Below, piece by piece: positions 6,647 to 14,925 of a stretch of 24,385 bases of DNA; position 1 is the first letter of the stretch; each line of letters starts with the position of its first letter. This stretch comes from Methanosarcinales archaeon (GTDB lineage: Archaea > Halobacteriota > Methanosarcinia > Methanosarcinales > EX4572-44): contig RXIJ01000038.1 of assembly GCA_004212095.1 (NCBI GenBank), positions 1 through 24,385 of the forward strand, given 5' to 3'. The position numbers were made by a program, and so were the translations under genes. Below the pieces are notes generated by a model. It had not been told where the DNA came from, did no database searches, and saw nothing but the letters and a program-made list of their open reading frames with translations.

Positions 6647-8110
6647 CTATTTTATTTCAAACTTTAGACCTTTAGCTACGGATTGCCCTAACTCCGAGTC
6701 AGCCTTCGTCAGGTTATCAATCACCCGTTGCTGAATCAGTTTGTCTATGTGCGTAAGATCCGCAATAAGGTTGTCTACCAGATGTTCCTGGTCCATTTTG
6801 CTAAAGGAGCGATATTTCTCTCCTGCCTGCCCAAAATCATCCGTTATGCCAATCTTACGCCGAGTTAATTCACCCTCTGCGCGATATACACGAAATATAC
6901 CCGCCGGAGCCTCCATGGGCATACCACCAGCTAAGCTATTGGGTTCGTAATTGACCGGCCCACTGAAACTTCCGGACTGCATGGCTCCATCGCGCTGATT
7001 GTTGTCGACTGGTACCAAAGGGCGGTTGATGGAAAGTTGCAGGTAGTTCGCTCCTAATCGATAGCGCTGAGTATCATTATAGGAAAATGTTCGACCCTGG
7101 AGCAACTTGTCACCAGAAAACTCGATCCCGGGAACGGTTGTGGCTGGACAAAAAGCCGCCTGCTCCACTTCGGCGAAGAAGTTTTCGGGATTGCGATTGA
7201 GCACCATTTTACCTACCGGAATCAGCGAAAATTTGTCCTCAGGCCATGTTTTTGTTGCGTCGAGTGGATCAAAATTTTGTTTCAATTCGTCAGCAATATC
7301 CATCAACTGGACATTGAGTTCGTACTCAACCTCTTCGCCGCTGGCGATCGTATCCCAAAGATCACGAGTAAGGTAATCGGGGTCGTCACCAGCCAACCGT
7401 GCTGCTTCATGACGGTCATGGTTGTGCACACCCAATTTTGGTTTCCAGTGGTATTTCACATACATCGCCTTTCCTTCGGCGTTCACCCACACATAGGTAT
7501 TGACACCAAAACCTTCCTGCATCTGATATCTTTTTGGCGTCCCTCTATCGGAAAAAAGCCAGGTAATCATGTGGGTTGATTCCGGCGTTAAAGATATAAA
7601 ATCCCAAAAGCGGTTATGCGCGGAAGAGGCAGAGGGAATATTGCTATCCGGTGCGCCCTTGAAGGCATGAACCATATCCGGGAACTTGATGGCGTCCCGG
7701 ATGAAAAAGACGGGCAGGTTGTTCCCTACGAGATCGTAGTTTCCCTCCTCAGTGTAAAACTTGACAGCAAATCCACGGGGATCACGCACAGTATCAGCAG
7801 ATCCACGTCCACCCGTTACAGTTGAAAATCTAACAAATACAGGAGTCTTTTTATCCGGATCCTGAAGGAACTTCGCCTTAGTATAGGGTTCCATGCTCTT
7901 GTAAACCTGAAAGTAGCCGTGTGCCCCTGCTCCCTTGGCATGGACAACCCTTTCGGGAATACGCTCCCTATCAAAATGAGCCATCTTCTCGATAAACCGA
8001 ACGTCTTGTAGCAACACCGGACCGCGTTCGCCAACGGTCAACGAGTTCTGGTTGTCCGTGATCGGGACACCTTGGTTTGTGGTCAAATATCTTTCTTTTT
8101 TTCCTTTCAT
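6647..8110 (-). CDS. katA: Monofunctional heme catalase (small-subunit type)
   Basis: A 487-aa catalase converting H2O2 to water and O2. Catalytic His57 lies in RVVHAKGAGAHG, the distal Asn in LVGNN (about 130-131), and the proximal heme ligand Tyr344 in RTFSYNDTQRYRLG, with Arg340. Its length is that of small-subunit catalases. It is the only large typically bacterial enzyme in the cluster, and its base use looks somewhat more GC-rich than its neighbours, so acquisition from bacteria is plausible but unproven. O2 released here could be removed by FprA at the end of the same operon. It lies 12 nt after the superoxide reductase gene. Confidence 0.96.
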   Translation of the reverse strand: MKGKKERYLTTNQGVPITDNQNSLTVGERGPVLLQDVRFIEKMAHFDRERIPERVVHAKGAGAHGYFQVYKSMEPYTKAKFLQDPDKKTPVFVRFSTVTGGRGSADTVRDPRGFAVKFYTEEGNYDLVGNNLPVFFIRDAIKFPDMVHAFKGAPDSNIPSASSAHNRFWDFISLTPESTHMITWLFSDRGTPKRYQMQEGFGVNTYVWVNAEGKAMYVKYHWKPKLGVHNHDRHEAARLAGDDPDYLTRDLWDTIASGEEVEYELNVQLMDIADELKQNFDPLDATKTWPEDKFSLIPVGKMVLNRNPENFFAEVEQAAFCPATTVPGIEFSGDKLLQGRTFSYNDTQRYRLGANYLQLSINRPLVPVDNNQRDGAMQSGSFSGPVNYEPNSLAGGMPMEAPAGIFRVYRAEGELTRRKIGITDDFGQAGEKYRSFSKMDQEHLVDNLIADLTHIDKLIQQRVIDNLTKADSELGQSVAKGLKFEIK

Positions 8111-8122
8111 GATGTCTCCGCC

Positions 8123-8473
8123 CTATTCCACCGCTATACAGTTTTGCCACACACCGTGGATGTTGCAATAGGCAATCGCACAGAACGCTTTAAAATCTCC
8201 AACAGACACCTGAAACCTGGTGTTTGGGTTGGTGTGGCCAGCTGCAAAAGCTGTTCTTCCAATACAAACCAACTGCCCATCCTTTTTTACTCCGTAGAGT
8301 TCTGCCCATGCAATGTGGTGCTCCATCGTGTTGGGATGCGGGACGTCTTTACCTACAACTACACGCACAACATCCACTCCTTCCATTCCTCGTCCCTTGC
8401 CAATTTCAAGATAAGGGACGTGCTTCTCTTTGCCTTCGGCTTCTGCTCCTTTTATCAAATTTCCAAATTCCAT
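8123..8473 (-). CDS. sor: Superoxide reductase (neelaredoxin, 1Fe-SOR)
   Basis: A 116-aa protein that reduces superoxide to H2O2 without making O2. All mononuclear iron ligands are visible with family spacing: Glu16 and His18 (EKHVP), His46 and His52 (PHPNTMEHH), Cys103 and His106 (CNIHGVW). It lacks the N-terminal desulforedoxin domain, so it is the single-iron class. Rubredoxin, encoded downstream in the same cluster, is the usual electron donor. It lies 2 nt after the ferritin-like gene and 12 nt before catalase, which would remove its H2O2 product. Confidence 0.96.
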   Translation of the reverse strand: MEFGNLIKGAEAEGKEKHVPYLEIGKGRGMEGVDVVRVVVGKDVPHPNTMEHHIAWAELYGVKKDGQLVCIGRTAFAAGHTNPNTRFQVSVGDFKAFCAIAYCNIHGVWQNCIAVE

Positions 8474-8475
8474 TT

Positions 8476-8751
8476 TTACATCTCCTCAACTTCTCTTTTA
8501 CCCTTCTCCAGTTCCTCGACCTGCTCACTGTCTTTTTTTAAGAGCAGTGCCTGAAATTCACCCACATGTGTCTTCTCTTCTCTTGCTATATCTAAGAGAA
8601 CTGCTTTGACTTCTTCCTGCTCAGCCATCGCCGCGAGCTGCTCGTACAAATTCACGGCATCCAGCTCTGCTATCATTCCAACACGCAATATCTCTTTATC
8701 TATATCCGCTTTACTTACCTTTTCCAAATCTATCGGTAATTCACTTAACAT
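8476..8751 (-). CDS. Encapsulin-type ferritin-like protein (stand-alone, 91 aa)
   Basis: A two-helix ferritin-like protein. Helix 1 holds Glu29 (IAELDAVNLYEQ), helix 2 holds Glu59 and His62 (AREEKTHVGEF), and a charged Glu/Lys-rich tail follows. From memory it closely matches the N-terminal ferritin-like domain that Pyrococcus fuses to its encapsulin shell (same MLS opening, AELDAxNLYEQ and EEKxHVGEF), but here the shell domain is missing. With one half-site per chain it must oligomerise to form a diiron ferroxidase centre. It is the first gene of the defence cluster, directly behind a TATA box. It could instead be called a rubrerythrin-like mini-protein; no rubredoxin domain is present. Confidence 0.8.
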   Translation of the reverse strand: MLSELPIDLEKVSKADIDKEILRVGMIAELDAVNLYEQLAAMAEQEEVKAVLLDIAREEKTHVGEFQALLLKKDSEQVEELEKGKREVEEM

Positions 8752-8799
8752 ATTTTGTATCTTCTACTTTATTCCTTATCAGTTTTTCTATTACAGATT

Positions 8800-8810
8800 A
8801 TTTTATACCC
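8800..8810 (-). promoter_or_regulatory. TATA box of the oxygen-defence operon
   Basis: On the minus strand GGGTATAAAAT lies about 50 nt upstream of the first gene (ATG at 8751). A start of transcription about 25 nt downstream would give a leader near 25 nt. No other convincing TATA box occurs in the short gaps between the nine genes, so this is probably the main promoter. No clear operator palindrome was seen around it. Confidence 0.6.
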
Positions 8811-8932
8811 TATGACTTGACACGCCAGAACATGCAACGCTGAAAACATCAGATTAAAAGGTACCTGGACGGAAATCTTTTTTTGACAGGAGGTGCTTAT
8901 CTTAACCTTGTCAATACTTGTTTATGGAGTCG

Positions 8933-11695
8933 ATGTTCTTGAACGATGAGTATCAGCTTGATTATTTTAGTGATAATGGTTTTGTGAGAAAACAGTGTGT
9001 TTCCTGTGGTGGCTATTTCTGGACACGGGATTATGAACGTAAGACCTGTGGCGATGCACCATGCGATTCGTATGATTTTATTGGTGCGCCGGTGTTTAAA
9101 AAAGCTTTTTCAATCAGTGAGATGCGTGAGGCGTACCTCTCCTTTTTTGAAAAACGAGGTCACTCGCGGGTTGCACGTTATCCGGTTGTTGCACGCTGGC
9201 GGGACGATATTTACCTGACTATTGCATCAATTGCTGATTTTCAGCCTTTTGTAACATCTGGTCTTGTGCCGCCTCCTGCAAATCCTCTGACTATTTCGCA
9301 GCCGTGTATTCGATTAAGCGATCTCGATGCTGTTGGCCGGAGTGGCAGACATCTTACCACTTTTGAGATGATGGCGCATCATGCGTTTAACAGCAAGGAT
9401 GATGAGATTTACTGGAAGGATACAACTGTTGAATATTGTGACACACTCTTGCGTGAGCTTGGGGCTGACCCTTTTGCTGTTACATATCGGGAGGAGCCGT
9501 GGGCTGGCGGCGGTAATGCAGGCCCGTGCCTGGAGGTGCTTGTCAGTGGGCTTGAGCTTGCAACACTTGTGTTTATGAATCTTCGCCAGACAAAGAACGG
9601 GGGAGTCACTATAAAGGGTGAGCGATACGAAAAGATGGATAATTATATTGTAGATACTGGTTATGGGCTTGAGCGTTTTGTGTGGGTATCCAATGGCGCA
9701 CCAACGATATATGATGCAGTATTTCCGGATATTGTTGGCGAACTTATGAATCTTGCAGGAATTGAGCATTCGATCGATGATCACGAGTATGCGAGTATTT
9801 TTGCTGCTAATGCCAGATTTGCAGGTGTTATGGATATAAGTGGAAAGGCCAAGCTCAAAGAACTTAGAGCAAGAGTTGCAAAGAGTATTGGAATACCGGT
9901 TGAAAAGCTCCAATCAATCATGGAACCCGTTGAGTCCGTGTATGCTGTAATAGACCATACCCGCTGTCTCACCTTTATGCTTGGAGACGGTATCATTCCC
10001 TCTAACGTCAAGGCAGGATATCTTGCAAGGCTGGTTCTTCGACGGACTCTGCGCTTGATGAACAATCTTGAATTGAATCTTCCTATTTCCGAACTGGTAG
10101 ACATGCAGATTCGGCACCTTCCGGAGTATCCGGAGTTCAAGGAACGATTTTGTACCGCCAGTGAAATACTCTCACTTGAAGAAGAAAAATACAGGGACAC
10201 GCTTGGCCGCGGGAGGCGTCTGGTTACGAAAACAGCGCTTCATTTTAAAAAACATGGGTCATCCATACCACTGGATGAGCTCATTCAGCTTTATGACACT
10301 CACGGGATACCACCTGAAATATCAAAGGAGGCAGCAGCAGAGGTTGGTGTTGGAGTTGACCTACCAGACACGTTTTATTCCAGTGTTGCAGAGTCTCACA
10401 TCAAAAGCGATAGTAAAGAAGCAGAAGTGTCCACCGATGTTATAAGAATGGAGCCAAGCAAAAAAATATACTACGAAAAACCAGCAGATTCGGTGTTTGA
10501 GGCAAACGTGGTAAAAGTTATTGAGAACAAAATCGTGCTCGATGGAACTCTTTTTTATCCGGAAGGTGGAGGCCAGCCAGCAGACCATGGAACAATTACT
10601 CTCGGAGACCATCTTGTAAACGTTGCGGATGTGCAGATAACAGACAATGTAATCTTTCACATTACCGATTCAGGCAACAGGGTAAAAATAAGAGAGGGAG
10701 ACCATGTCGTTGGCAGAATCGACACTGCGCGTAGAGCTTCTCATTCTCGACACCACACTGCTACACACATCGTACATGATTCTGCTAAGAAAGTTCTGGG
10801 ACAACACGTGTGGCAGACCGGTGCACAGAAAACTATTAACCGGGCGAGGCTTGACCTCACACACTACAAACGCATCACGCCTGAGGAACTGAAACAGATA
10901 GAACTACTGTCAAACAAAGTAGTGATTGCAAACCTTAAGGTTAAAAGCGTCTGGATGGACAGAGTAAAAGCAGAGCAGCAGTTTGGTTTTACACTGTACC
11001 AAGGCGGAGTTCCGCCAGGTCGTGAAATAAGAATACTGCGAGTTGGTGACGATGTGGAAGCCTGCGGAGGCACACACGTACAATACACAGGAGACATCGG
11101 GCAGATTAAAATTATTCACACAGAACGCATACAGGACGGGGTGGAACGAATCGAGTTTGCGGCAGGAGATTCTGCCGTAAAACAAACACAAGAACGCGAA
11201 GAACTGCTCTACAATGCAAGCAGTGCTCTTCGGATAACGCCAGAACACCTGCCTGAAACAGTGAAGCGATTTTTTACAGAGTGGAAACAGCTTAAAAAAG
11301 AAGTGGAACGACTCCACAAGGAACTTGCAGAAGCCAGAGTAATAGCAGACCTAGCAAATGCCAGTAAAATTGGAAACATGAACGTCATCGCAAAAGAACT
11401 ATCGAATGCAGACACTGACGAATTAATCAAAATAGCATCGGAATTTGCAAAACAACCAAACACGATAGCAGTGCTTGCGAGCAGGCACGATGGCGTTAAA
11501 ATCGTGGCATCAGCAGGAAGCGAGGCTGTGAAATCGGGAATTGATGCCGGAAACATTGTACGAGAAATAAGTACCATAGTAGGAGGTGGGGGCGGCGGCA
11601 AACAAGATATCGCACAGGGCGGCGGTAAACACCCTGGAAAAATCGAAGATGCACTACAGGCAGGAGTCGAAATCATAAAAAAGATGCTGTTGTGA
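8933..11695 (+). CDS. alaS: Alanyl-tRNA synthetase, archaeal type
   Basis: A 920-aa cytosolic enzyme charging tRNA-Ala. It opens with the archaeal-specific N-terminal segment containing CVSC and KTCGDAPC (Cys22, 25, 39, 44). The class II catalytic core follows (ARWRDDIYLTIASI, EEPWAGGGNAGPC, MDNYIVDTGYGLERF), then the tRNA-recognition domain, the zinc-binding editing domain (HHTATHIVH and CGGTH) and a C-Ala domain ending in Gly-rich GGGGGG and QGGGKHPGK motifs. It aligns by eye with the Methanosarcina enzyme over most of its length. Start choice: ATG 8933 matches the Methanosarcina N-terminus and has GGAG just upstream; ATG 8924 is also in frame. It is transcribed divergently from the defence operon. 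Confidence 0.97.
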   Translation: MFLNDEYQLDYFSDNGFVRKQCVSCGGYFWTRDYERKTCGDAPCDSYDFIGAPVFKKAFSISEMREAYLSFFEKRGHSRVARYPVVARWRDDIYLTIASIADFQPFVTSGLVPPPANPLTISQPCIRLSDLDAVGRSGRHLTTFEMMAHHAFNSKDDEIYWKDTTVEYCDTLLRELGADPFAVTYREEPWAGGGNAGPCLEVLVSGLELATLVFMNLRQTKNGGVTIKGERYEKMDNYIVDTGYGLERFVWVSNGAPTIYDAVFPDIVGELMNLAGIEHSIDDHEYASIFAANARFAGVMDISGKAKLKELRARVAKSIGIPVEKLQSIMEPVESVYAVIDHTRCLTFMLGDGIIPSNVKAGYLARLVLRRTLRLMNNLELNLPISELVDMQIRHLPEYPEFKERFCTASEILSLEEEKYRDTLGRGRRLVTKTALHFKKHGSSIPLDELIQLYDTHGIPPEISKEAAAEVGVGVDLPDTFYSSVAESHIKSDSKEAEVSTDVIRMEPSKKIYYEKPADSVFEANVVKVIENKIVLDGTLFYPEGGGQPADHGTITLGDHLVNVADVQITDNVIFHITDSGNRVKIREGDHVVGRIDTARRASHSRHHTATHIVHDSAKKVLGQHVWQTGAQKTINRARLDLTHYKRITPEELKQIELLSNKVVIANLKVKSVWMDRVKAEQQFGFTLYQGGVPPGREIRILRVGDDVEACGGTHVQYTGDIGQIKIIHTERIQDGVERIEFAAGDSAVKQTQEREELLYNASSALRITPEHLPETVKRFFTEWKQLKKEVERLHKELAEARVIADLANASKIGNMNVIAKELSNADTDELIKIASEFAKQPNTIAVLASRHDGVKIVASAGSEAVKSGIDAGNIVREISTIVGGGGGGKQDIAQGGGKHPGKIEDALQAGVEIIKKMLL

Positions 11696-11768
11696 TTGTA
11701 TGTGTTTAGTGGAATAAAAACAACGAAACAGATGTGAGCAATCATGTTTTTCTTTGGACATCTTGGAA

Positions 11769-11791
11769 TAACACTTGAAATCGCAGTGTTA
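11769..11791 (+). terminator. Hairpin downstream of alaS, possible 3' end signal
   Basis: TAACACT (11769-11775) and AGTGTTA (11785-11791) form a 7-bp stem with a 9-nt loop, about 75 nt past the alaS stop. Only short T runs follow, so it is a weak candidate. Confidence 0.3.
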
Positions 11792-11891
11792 CTCTTCCGT
11801 TTATAGCCAAACACCTAATATTTAGGACTTTTGAATGTGTGGTGCAAATTTATTAATCCATGATTTAGTGTAACTTAATTTCTTTGAACAT

Positions 11892-11987
11892 TCAAAGAAC
11901 ATCTTTGATATTACACGCTTCAAGGTATTTTGTGACCTGCATTCCCTGTTCATTTAACCAGATCTTTGCCCATTTATCCATATTCAT
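11892..11987 (-). CDS. Possible 31-aa small protein, unrecognised
   Basis: ATG at 11987, stop at 11894-11892. The reading MNMDKWAKIWLNEQG followed by VTKYLEACNIKDVL is protein-like: amphipathic, with two Trp and little low complexity. There is no clear ribosome binding site. The stop lies inside the palindrome CTTTGAACATTCAAAG. It may be a true small protein or the start of a lost longer gene. Confidence 0.2.
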   Translation of the reverse strand: MNMDKWAKIWLNEQGMQVTKYLEACNIKDVL

Positions 11988-12204
11988 TAATTAGGGAATA
12001 GTAATATACAAAAGTATCAGAGATGATCGAGTGCATGTAAGAAGAAAAAGAAATATTAGGTTAGGCTATACCCTATTTCGACGGAGTTAAGGTTGCTAAA
12101 TATTTTGGCCAATTATCGATAGGATTAGAGGTAAAATTAATTATTGATTAGTAGGGGACTAACATCTGAAATGATCGACGCAGGCATCCGCTATAGAAAT
12201 ACAG

Positions 12205-13299
12205 TTATTTTATTCGTAGAGGATGTATAAATCCACTTTGAAGTATATGATCTGCAAGAACCAGCGACACCATTGCTTCTGCAACAGGTACAATACGGGG
12301 AAGTATTACCGGATCATGGCGTCCCTCTATCCTGATTTCTACTTCTTCCATTGTTTTGGCATTGACGGTTTGTTGAACTTTTGCAATAGACGGCGTTGGT
12401 TTTACTGCAATTCTACATACAATCGGTTCCCCAGTTGAAATTCCTCCAAGCATACCTCCTGCATGATTGGTTGAGGTGTGTATGCTACCGTCTTTGACTC
12501 TGAAAGGGTCATTCATCTCGCTGCCACGCATACTGGCACTTTTAAAACCTGCTCCAATCTCAATACTTTTAACAGCCCCAATACTCATCAGTGCACCCGC
12601 CAGGTCCGCATTCAGCTTATTGAACACTGGCTCACCAAGTCCTGCCGGCACATGAAGGGCAATAATCTCAACAACGCCACCAAGACTATCGCCATCAGCT
12701 TTAGCCAGCAATACTGCATCGTACATTGCTTTTGAAGTAGTAAGGTCAGCGCATCGCATCGGATTTTCCATGACATTAGAGCGAATCTCATCAACAGACA
12801 CTTCCCCTGCCTTGATGTCGCCAAGCTCTGTTACATGTGCTAACACCTCAACACCTCGAACGCCAAGCAGTTTTTTTGCAATAGACCCGGCTGCTACACG
12901 ACCAATCGTTTCACGTGCAGAAGCGCGCCCACCACCCCTGTAATCTCTGATGCCATACTTCTCCTGATATGTAAAATCCGCATGTCCGGGTCGCAAGAGA
13001 TCAGCAATGCGTTCATACCTGGACGAATCAACGTCCTGGTTGTGCACGATCATCGATATTGGTGTGCCTGTTGTAACTCCCTTGAAAACACCTGAAAGTA
13101 TTGTCACTCTATCAAACTCTGCCCTCTCAGTTGTAACATTACTCTGCCCGGGACGGCGGCGGTCAAGTTCTCTTTGAACGTCTTCCTCTAATAGTCCCAA
13201 CCCAGCAGGACAGCCATCAACAACACAACCAACAGCAGTACCATGGCTCTCGCCCCATGTAGTAACCCTGAACATTTTTCCAAAAATATTTCCAGACAT
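12205..13299 (-). CDS. aroC: Chorismate synthase
   Basis: A 364-aa enzyme making chorismate from 5-enolpyruvylshikimate 3-phosphate, the last shikimate pathway step; it needs reduced FMN. Signatures are the N-terminal GKMFRVTTWGESHG, the RRRPGQ stretch, the central GGGRASARETIGRVAAG and the C-terminal RHDPVILPR. The start is ATG 13299 with GAGGTG about 6 nt upstream; an in-frame GTG three codons earlier overlaps that ribosome binding site and is unlikely. The gene stands alone; aroD, another step of the same pathway, lies about 8 kb away at 21704. Confidence 0.96.
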   Translation of the reverse strand: MSGNIFGKMFRVTTWGESHGTAVGCVVDGCPAGLGLLEEDVQRELDRRRPGQSNVTTERAEFDRVTILSGVFKGVTTGTPISMIVHNQDVDSSRYERIADLLRPGHADFTYQEKYGIRDYRGGGRASARETIGRVAAGSIAKKLLGVRGVEVLAHVTELGDIKAGEVSVDEIRSNVMENPMRCADLTTSKAMYDAVLLAKADGDSLGGVVEIIALHVPAGLGEPVFNKLNADLAGALMSIGAVKSIEIGAGFKSASMRGSEMNDPFRVKDGSIHTSTNHAGGMLGGISTGEPIVCRIAVKPTPSIAKVQQTVNAKTMEEVEIRIEGRHDPVILPRIVPVAEAMVSLVLADHILQSGFIHPLRIK

Positions 13300-13403
13300 A
13301 GAATACACCTCGAATTTATAATATCTACATGAGTATTAAAAGTAGTTAGTCAGGTTAATTGTATTCGTTTATATCATCCAAACTACATGAGAATGGTTCG
13401 GGG

Positions 13404-13415
13404 TTTATAATTAAA
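13404..13415 (+). promoter_or_regulatory. TATA box upstream of the epimerase gene
   Basis: TTTATAATTAAA lies about 45-55 nt before the ATG at 13458. An AGGTGA ribosome binding site (13445-13450) follows at 7 nt from the start codon. Confidence 0.5.
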
Positions 13416-13457
13416 TACTTTGAAGACATTTTTGAATAATAAATAGGTGAATTTCGA

Positions 13458-14375
13458 ATGAAAATACTTGTAACAGGCGGCGCTGGCTTTATCGGCTCAA
13501 ATCTTGCAGAGGAGCTTGTAAAGAAGCATGAAGTAGTTATATTCGATGACCTGTCCACCGGAAGGGCAGCGAATGTTAAGAATCTTGATATGGAACTTGT
13601 GCAGGGCAGTATTACAGATATGGCTCTGCTGAAGGAGAATTTTATAGGCGTCGATTTTGTCTTTCATCAGGCAGCGCTTCCAAGCGTCCAGAGGAGCGTG
13701 GATAACCCTGTTCTTGCAAACGAGGTGAATGTGTGCGGGACCCTAAACGTGCTCGTTGCTGCAAGAGATGCTGGTGTTACGAAGGTGATTTATGCATCTT
13801 CGTCATCGGTTTATGGCGATACACCAACCCTCCCGAAGAGAGAAGATATGAAACCGGATCCAAGATCTCCTTATGCCGTAGCGAAACTTACGGGTGAGTA
13901 TTACTGCGGGGTTTTTAACGAGATTTACGGCTTGAAAACGGTTGCTCTCAGGTATTTCAATGTCTATGGTCCAAGACAAGATCCATCATCCGATTATGCG
14001 GCTGTGATACCAAAATTCGTGAATCGAGTCCTGTCTGACAGGGGACCGATCATATATGGAGATGGCGAGCAAACCCGTGACTTCACGTTTGTGCGTGATG
14101 TGGTGCAGGCGAATGTGCGTGCAATGGAGTCAAACGCAACGGGCGTGTTTAATGTGGCAGCAGGGCAGCGGATCAGCGTCAATGATCTCGCGGACATGGT
14201 TATGGCGATTACTGGAAAGCGCGTTGATTGTGTGCACGAGGAGTCAAGAGCCGGGGATGTGCGGGATTCGCTCGGCGATATCTCAAGGGCACACAATGGT
14301 TTTGGGTATGTGCCGCGGTATGGGATGACAGAAGGGCTCAATGAGACAATCGGGAGGTTCGAGAGGATGGGGTGA
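13458..14375 (+). CDS. NAD-dependent nucleotide-sugar epimerase (UDP-GlcNAc/UDP-glucose 4-epimerase type)
   Basis: A 305-aa extended short-chain dehydrogenase. The NAD-binding GGAGFIG is at 7-13, the active-site Ser region SSSSVYG at 114-120, and the catalytic Tyr139-x3-Lys143 in YAVAK. The segment RYFNVYGPRQDPSSDYAAVIPKF and GDGEQTRDFTFV are typical of UDP-GlcNAc or UDP-Glc 4-epimerases used for surface polysaccharides. The frame is intact and full-length. The downstream genes, two nt away, are broken remnants of a sugar dehydrogenase and a nucleotidyltransferase, so the pathway that once used this product here may be partly lost. The exact substrate cannot be read from the sequence. Confidence 0.88.
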   Translation: MKILVTGGAGFIGSNLAEELVKKHEVVIFDDLSTGRAANVKNLDMELVQGSITDMALLKENFIGVDFVFHQAALPSVQRSVDNPVLANEVNVCGTLNVLVAARDAGVTKVIYASSSSVYGDTPTLPKREDMKPDPRSPYAVAKLTGEYYCGVFNEIYGLKTVALRYFNVYGPRQDPSSDYAAVIPKFVNRVLSDRGPIIYGDGEQTRDFTFVRDVVQANVRAMESNATGVFNVAAGQRISVNDLADMVMAITGKRVDCVHEESRAGDVRDSLGDISRAHNGFGYVPRYGMTEGLNETIGRFERMG

Positions 14376-14377
14376 AC

Positions 14378-14552
14378 ATGGAAGATGCCACCGTTTGCAT
14401 AGTCGGACTTGGATATGTGGACTGCCATTAGCAAAGGTATTTTCCAGACGTGTCCGGGTGATAGGATACGACGTGGACGGTGATAAGGTAGCAGAGCTAA
14501 ACAATATGGATAGAGGCATGGAGTTTACAACAGATGCCCCCCGGATCAAAGG
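14378..14552 (+). pseudogene. 5' remnant of a UDP-sugar (UDP-ManNAc-type) dehydrogenase gene, frameshifted
   Basis: The ATG at 14378 gives MEDATVCIVGLGYV, the Rossmann start of the UDP-glucose/UDP-ManNAc dehydrogenase family, then hits TAG at 14429-14431. A one-base loss near 14418-14421 explains this: reading on in the next frame gives GLPLAKVFSRRVRVIGYDVD and then KVAELN and FTTD, exactly what the family has next. Similarity ends near 14550, where sequence from a different gene begins, leaving roughly 58 codons of a protein usually over 400 aa. It starts 2 nt after the epimerase stop, so it was the second gene of that operon. Confidence 0.85.
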
Positions 14553-14925
14553 GGGGTCGACTCGGTCTCAGGCATTCGATATTCCTGACTCACAATATGG
14601 TGGGTGATTCTAATATTATGATTGCACTTGGCGACATGATCTTTAAATCAAGTTACCTGGACTTTTATGAGCAACACAGGAAAAACGGACCCTGTGCAGG
14701 CTCGGTTGGATTTAGAGAGGTCAACGAACCCCGGAAGTATGGAATTGTTGAATTGGAACTGCATCATCATGTATCAAACAGCTCGAGGAAAAGCCAAAGC
14801 ACCCGACCTCAGACCTTAGAATATCAGGAGTGTATTTTGTACATGATAAACCGATGCTTTTTTGTTGTCTTTCATGGATGCTTGAAAACAACATCAAGAC
14901 GCGTGGTGAGTACTATACGTCTTAA
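14553..14925 (+). pseudogene. Internal remnant of a sugar-phosphate nucleotidyltransferase gene (glucose-1-phosphate thymidylyltransferase type)
   Basis: From about 14558 the frame reads GLRHSIFLTHNMVGD then IMIALGDMIFKS, LDFYEQHRKNGPCAGSVG and EPRKYGIVELE, the middle of archaeal RfbA/GlmU-like nucleotidyltransferases. Around 14766-14773 the frame shifts; the new frame continues IKQLEEKPKHPTSDLRISG then VYFV and MLENNIKTRGEY, the next conserved stretch, and stops at TAA 14923-14925. The N-terminal GxGTRL motif and the C-terminal part are gone. A simple ORF caller would report a 138-aa hypothetical protein here; the composite shows it is a decayed gene fused to the dehydrogenase remnant. Confidence 0.85.

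Larger units (their letters stand above)
11696..12204. other. 509-bp AT-rich gap between convergent alaS and aroC
   Basis: No convincing gene lies here. It holds the hairpin at 11769-11791, a short palindrome CTTTGAACATTCAAAG (11882-11897), a 31-codon minus-strand frame (11892-11987) and an isolated GATCGAGTGCAT (about 12023-12034) that recalls the end of the repeat upstream of nnr. I found no tRNA-like cloverleaf. Both flanking genes point into the gap, so it must hold their 3' ends. Remnants of a lost gene are possible but not recognisable. Confidence 0.5.

Noticed and set aside
9314..9913. 199-codon open frame on the minus strand inside alaS
   Set aside because: It lies wholly antisense to a strongly conserved part of AlaRS, has no family resemblance and is biased in composition as expected for a shadow frame.
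11209..11814. 201-codon minus-strand frame across the 3' end of alaS
   Set aside because: Most of it is antisense to the AlaRS C-Ala domain; Pro- and Ser-rich runs come from the Gly-rich codons on the other strand.
11696..12204. Possible tRNA or structured RNA gene in the gap
   Set aside because: I could not find acceptor-stem pairing with a TTCRANNC-type arm; only small hairpins are present.
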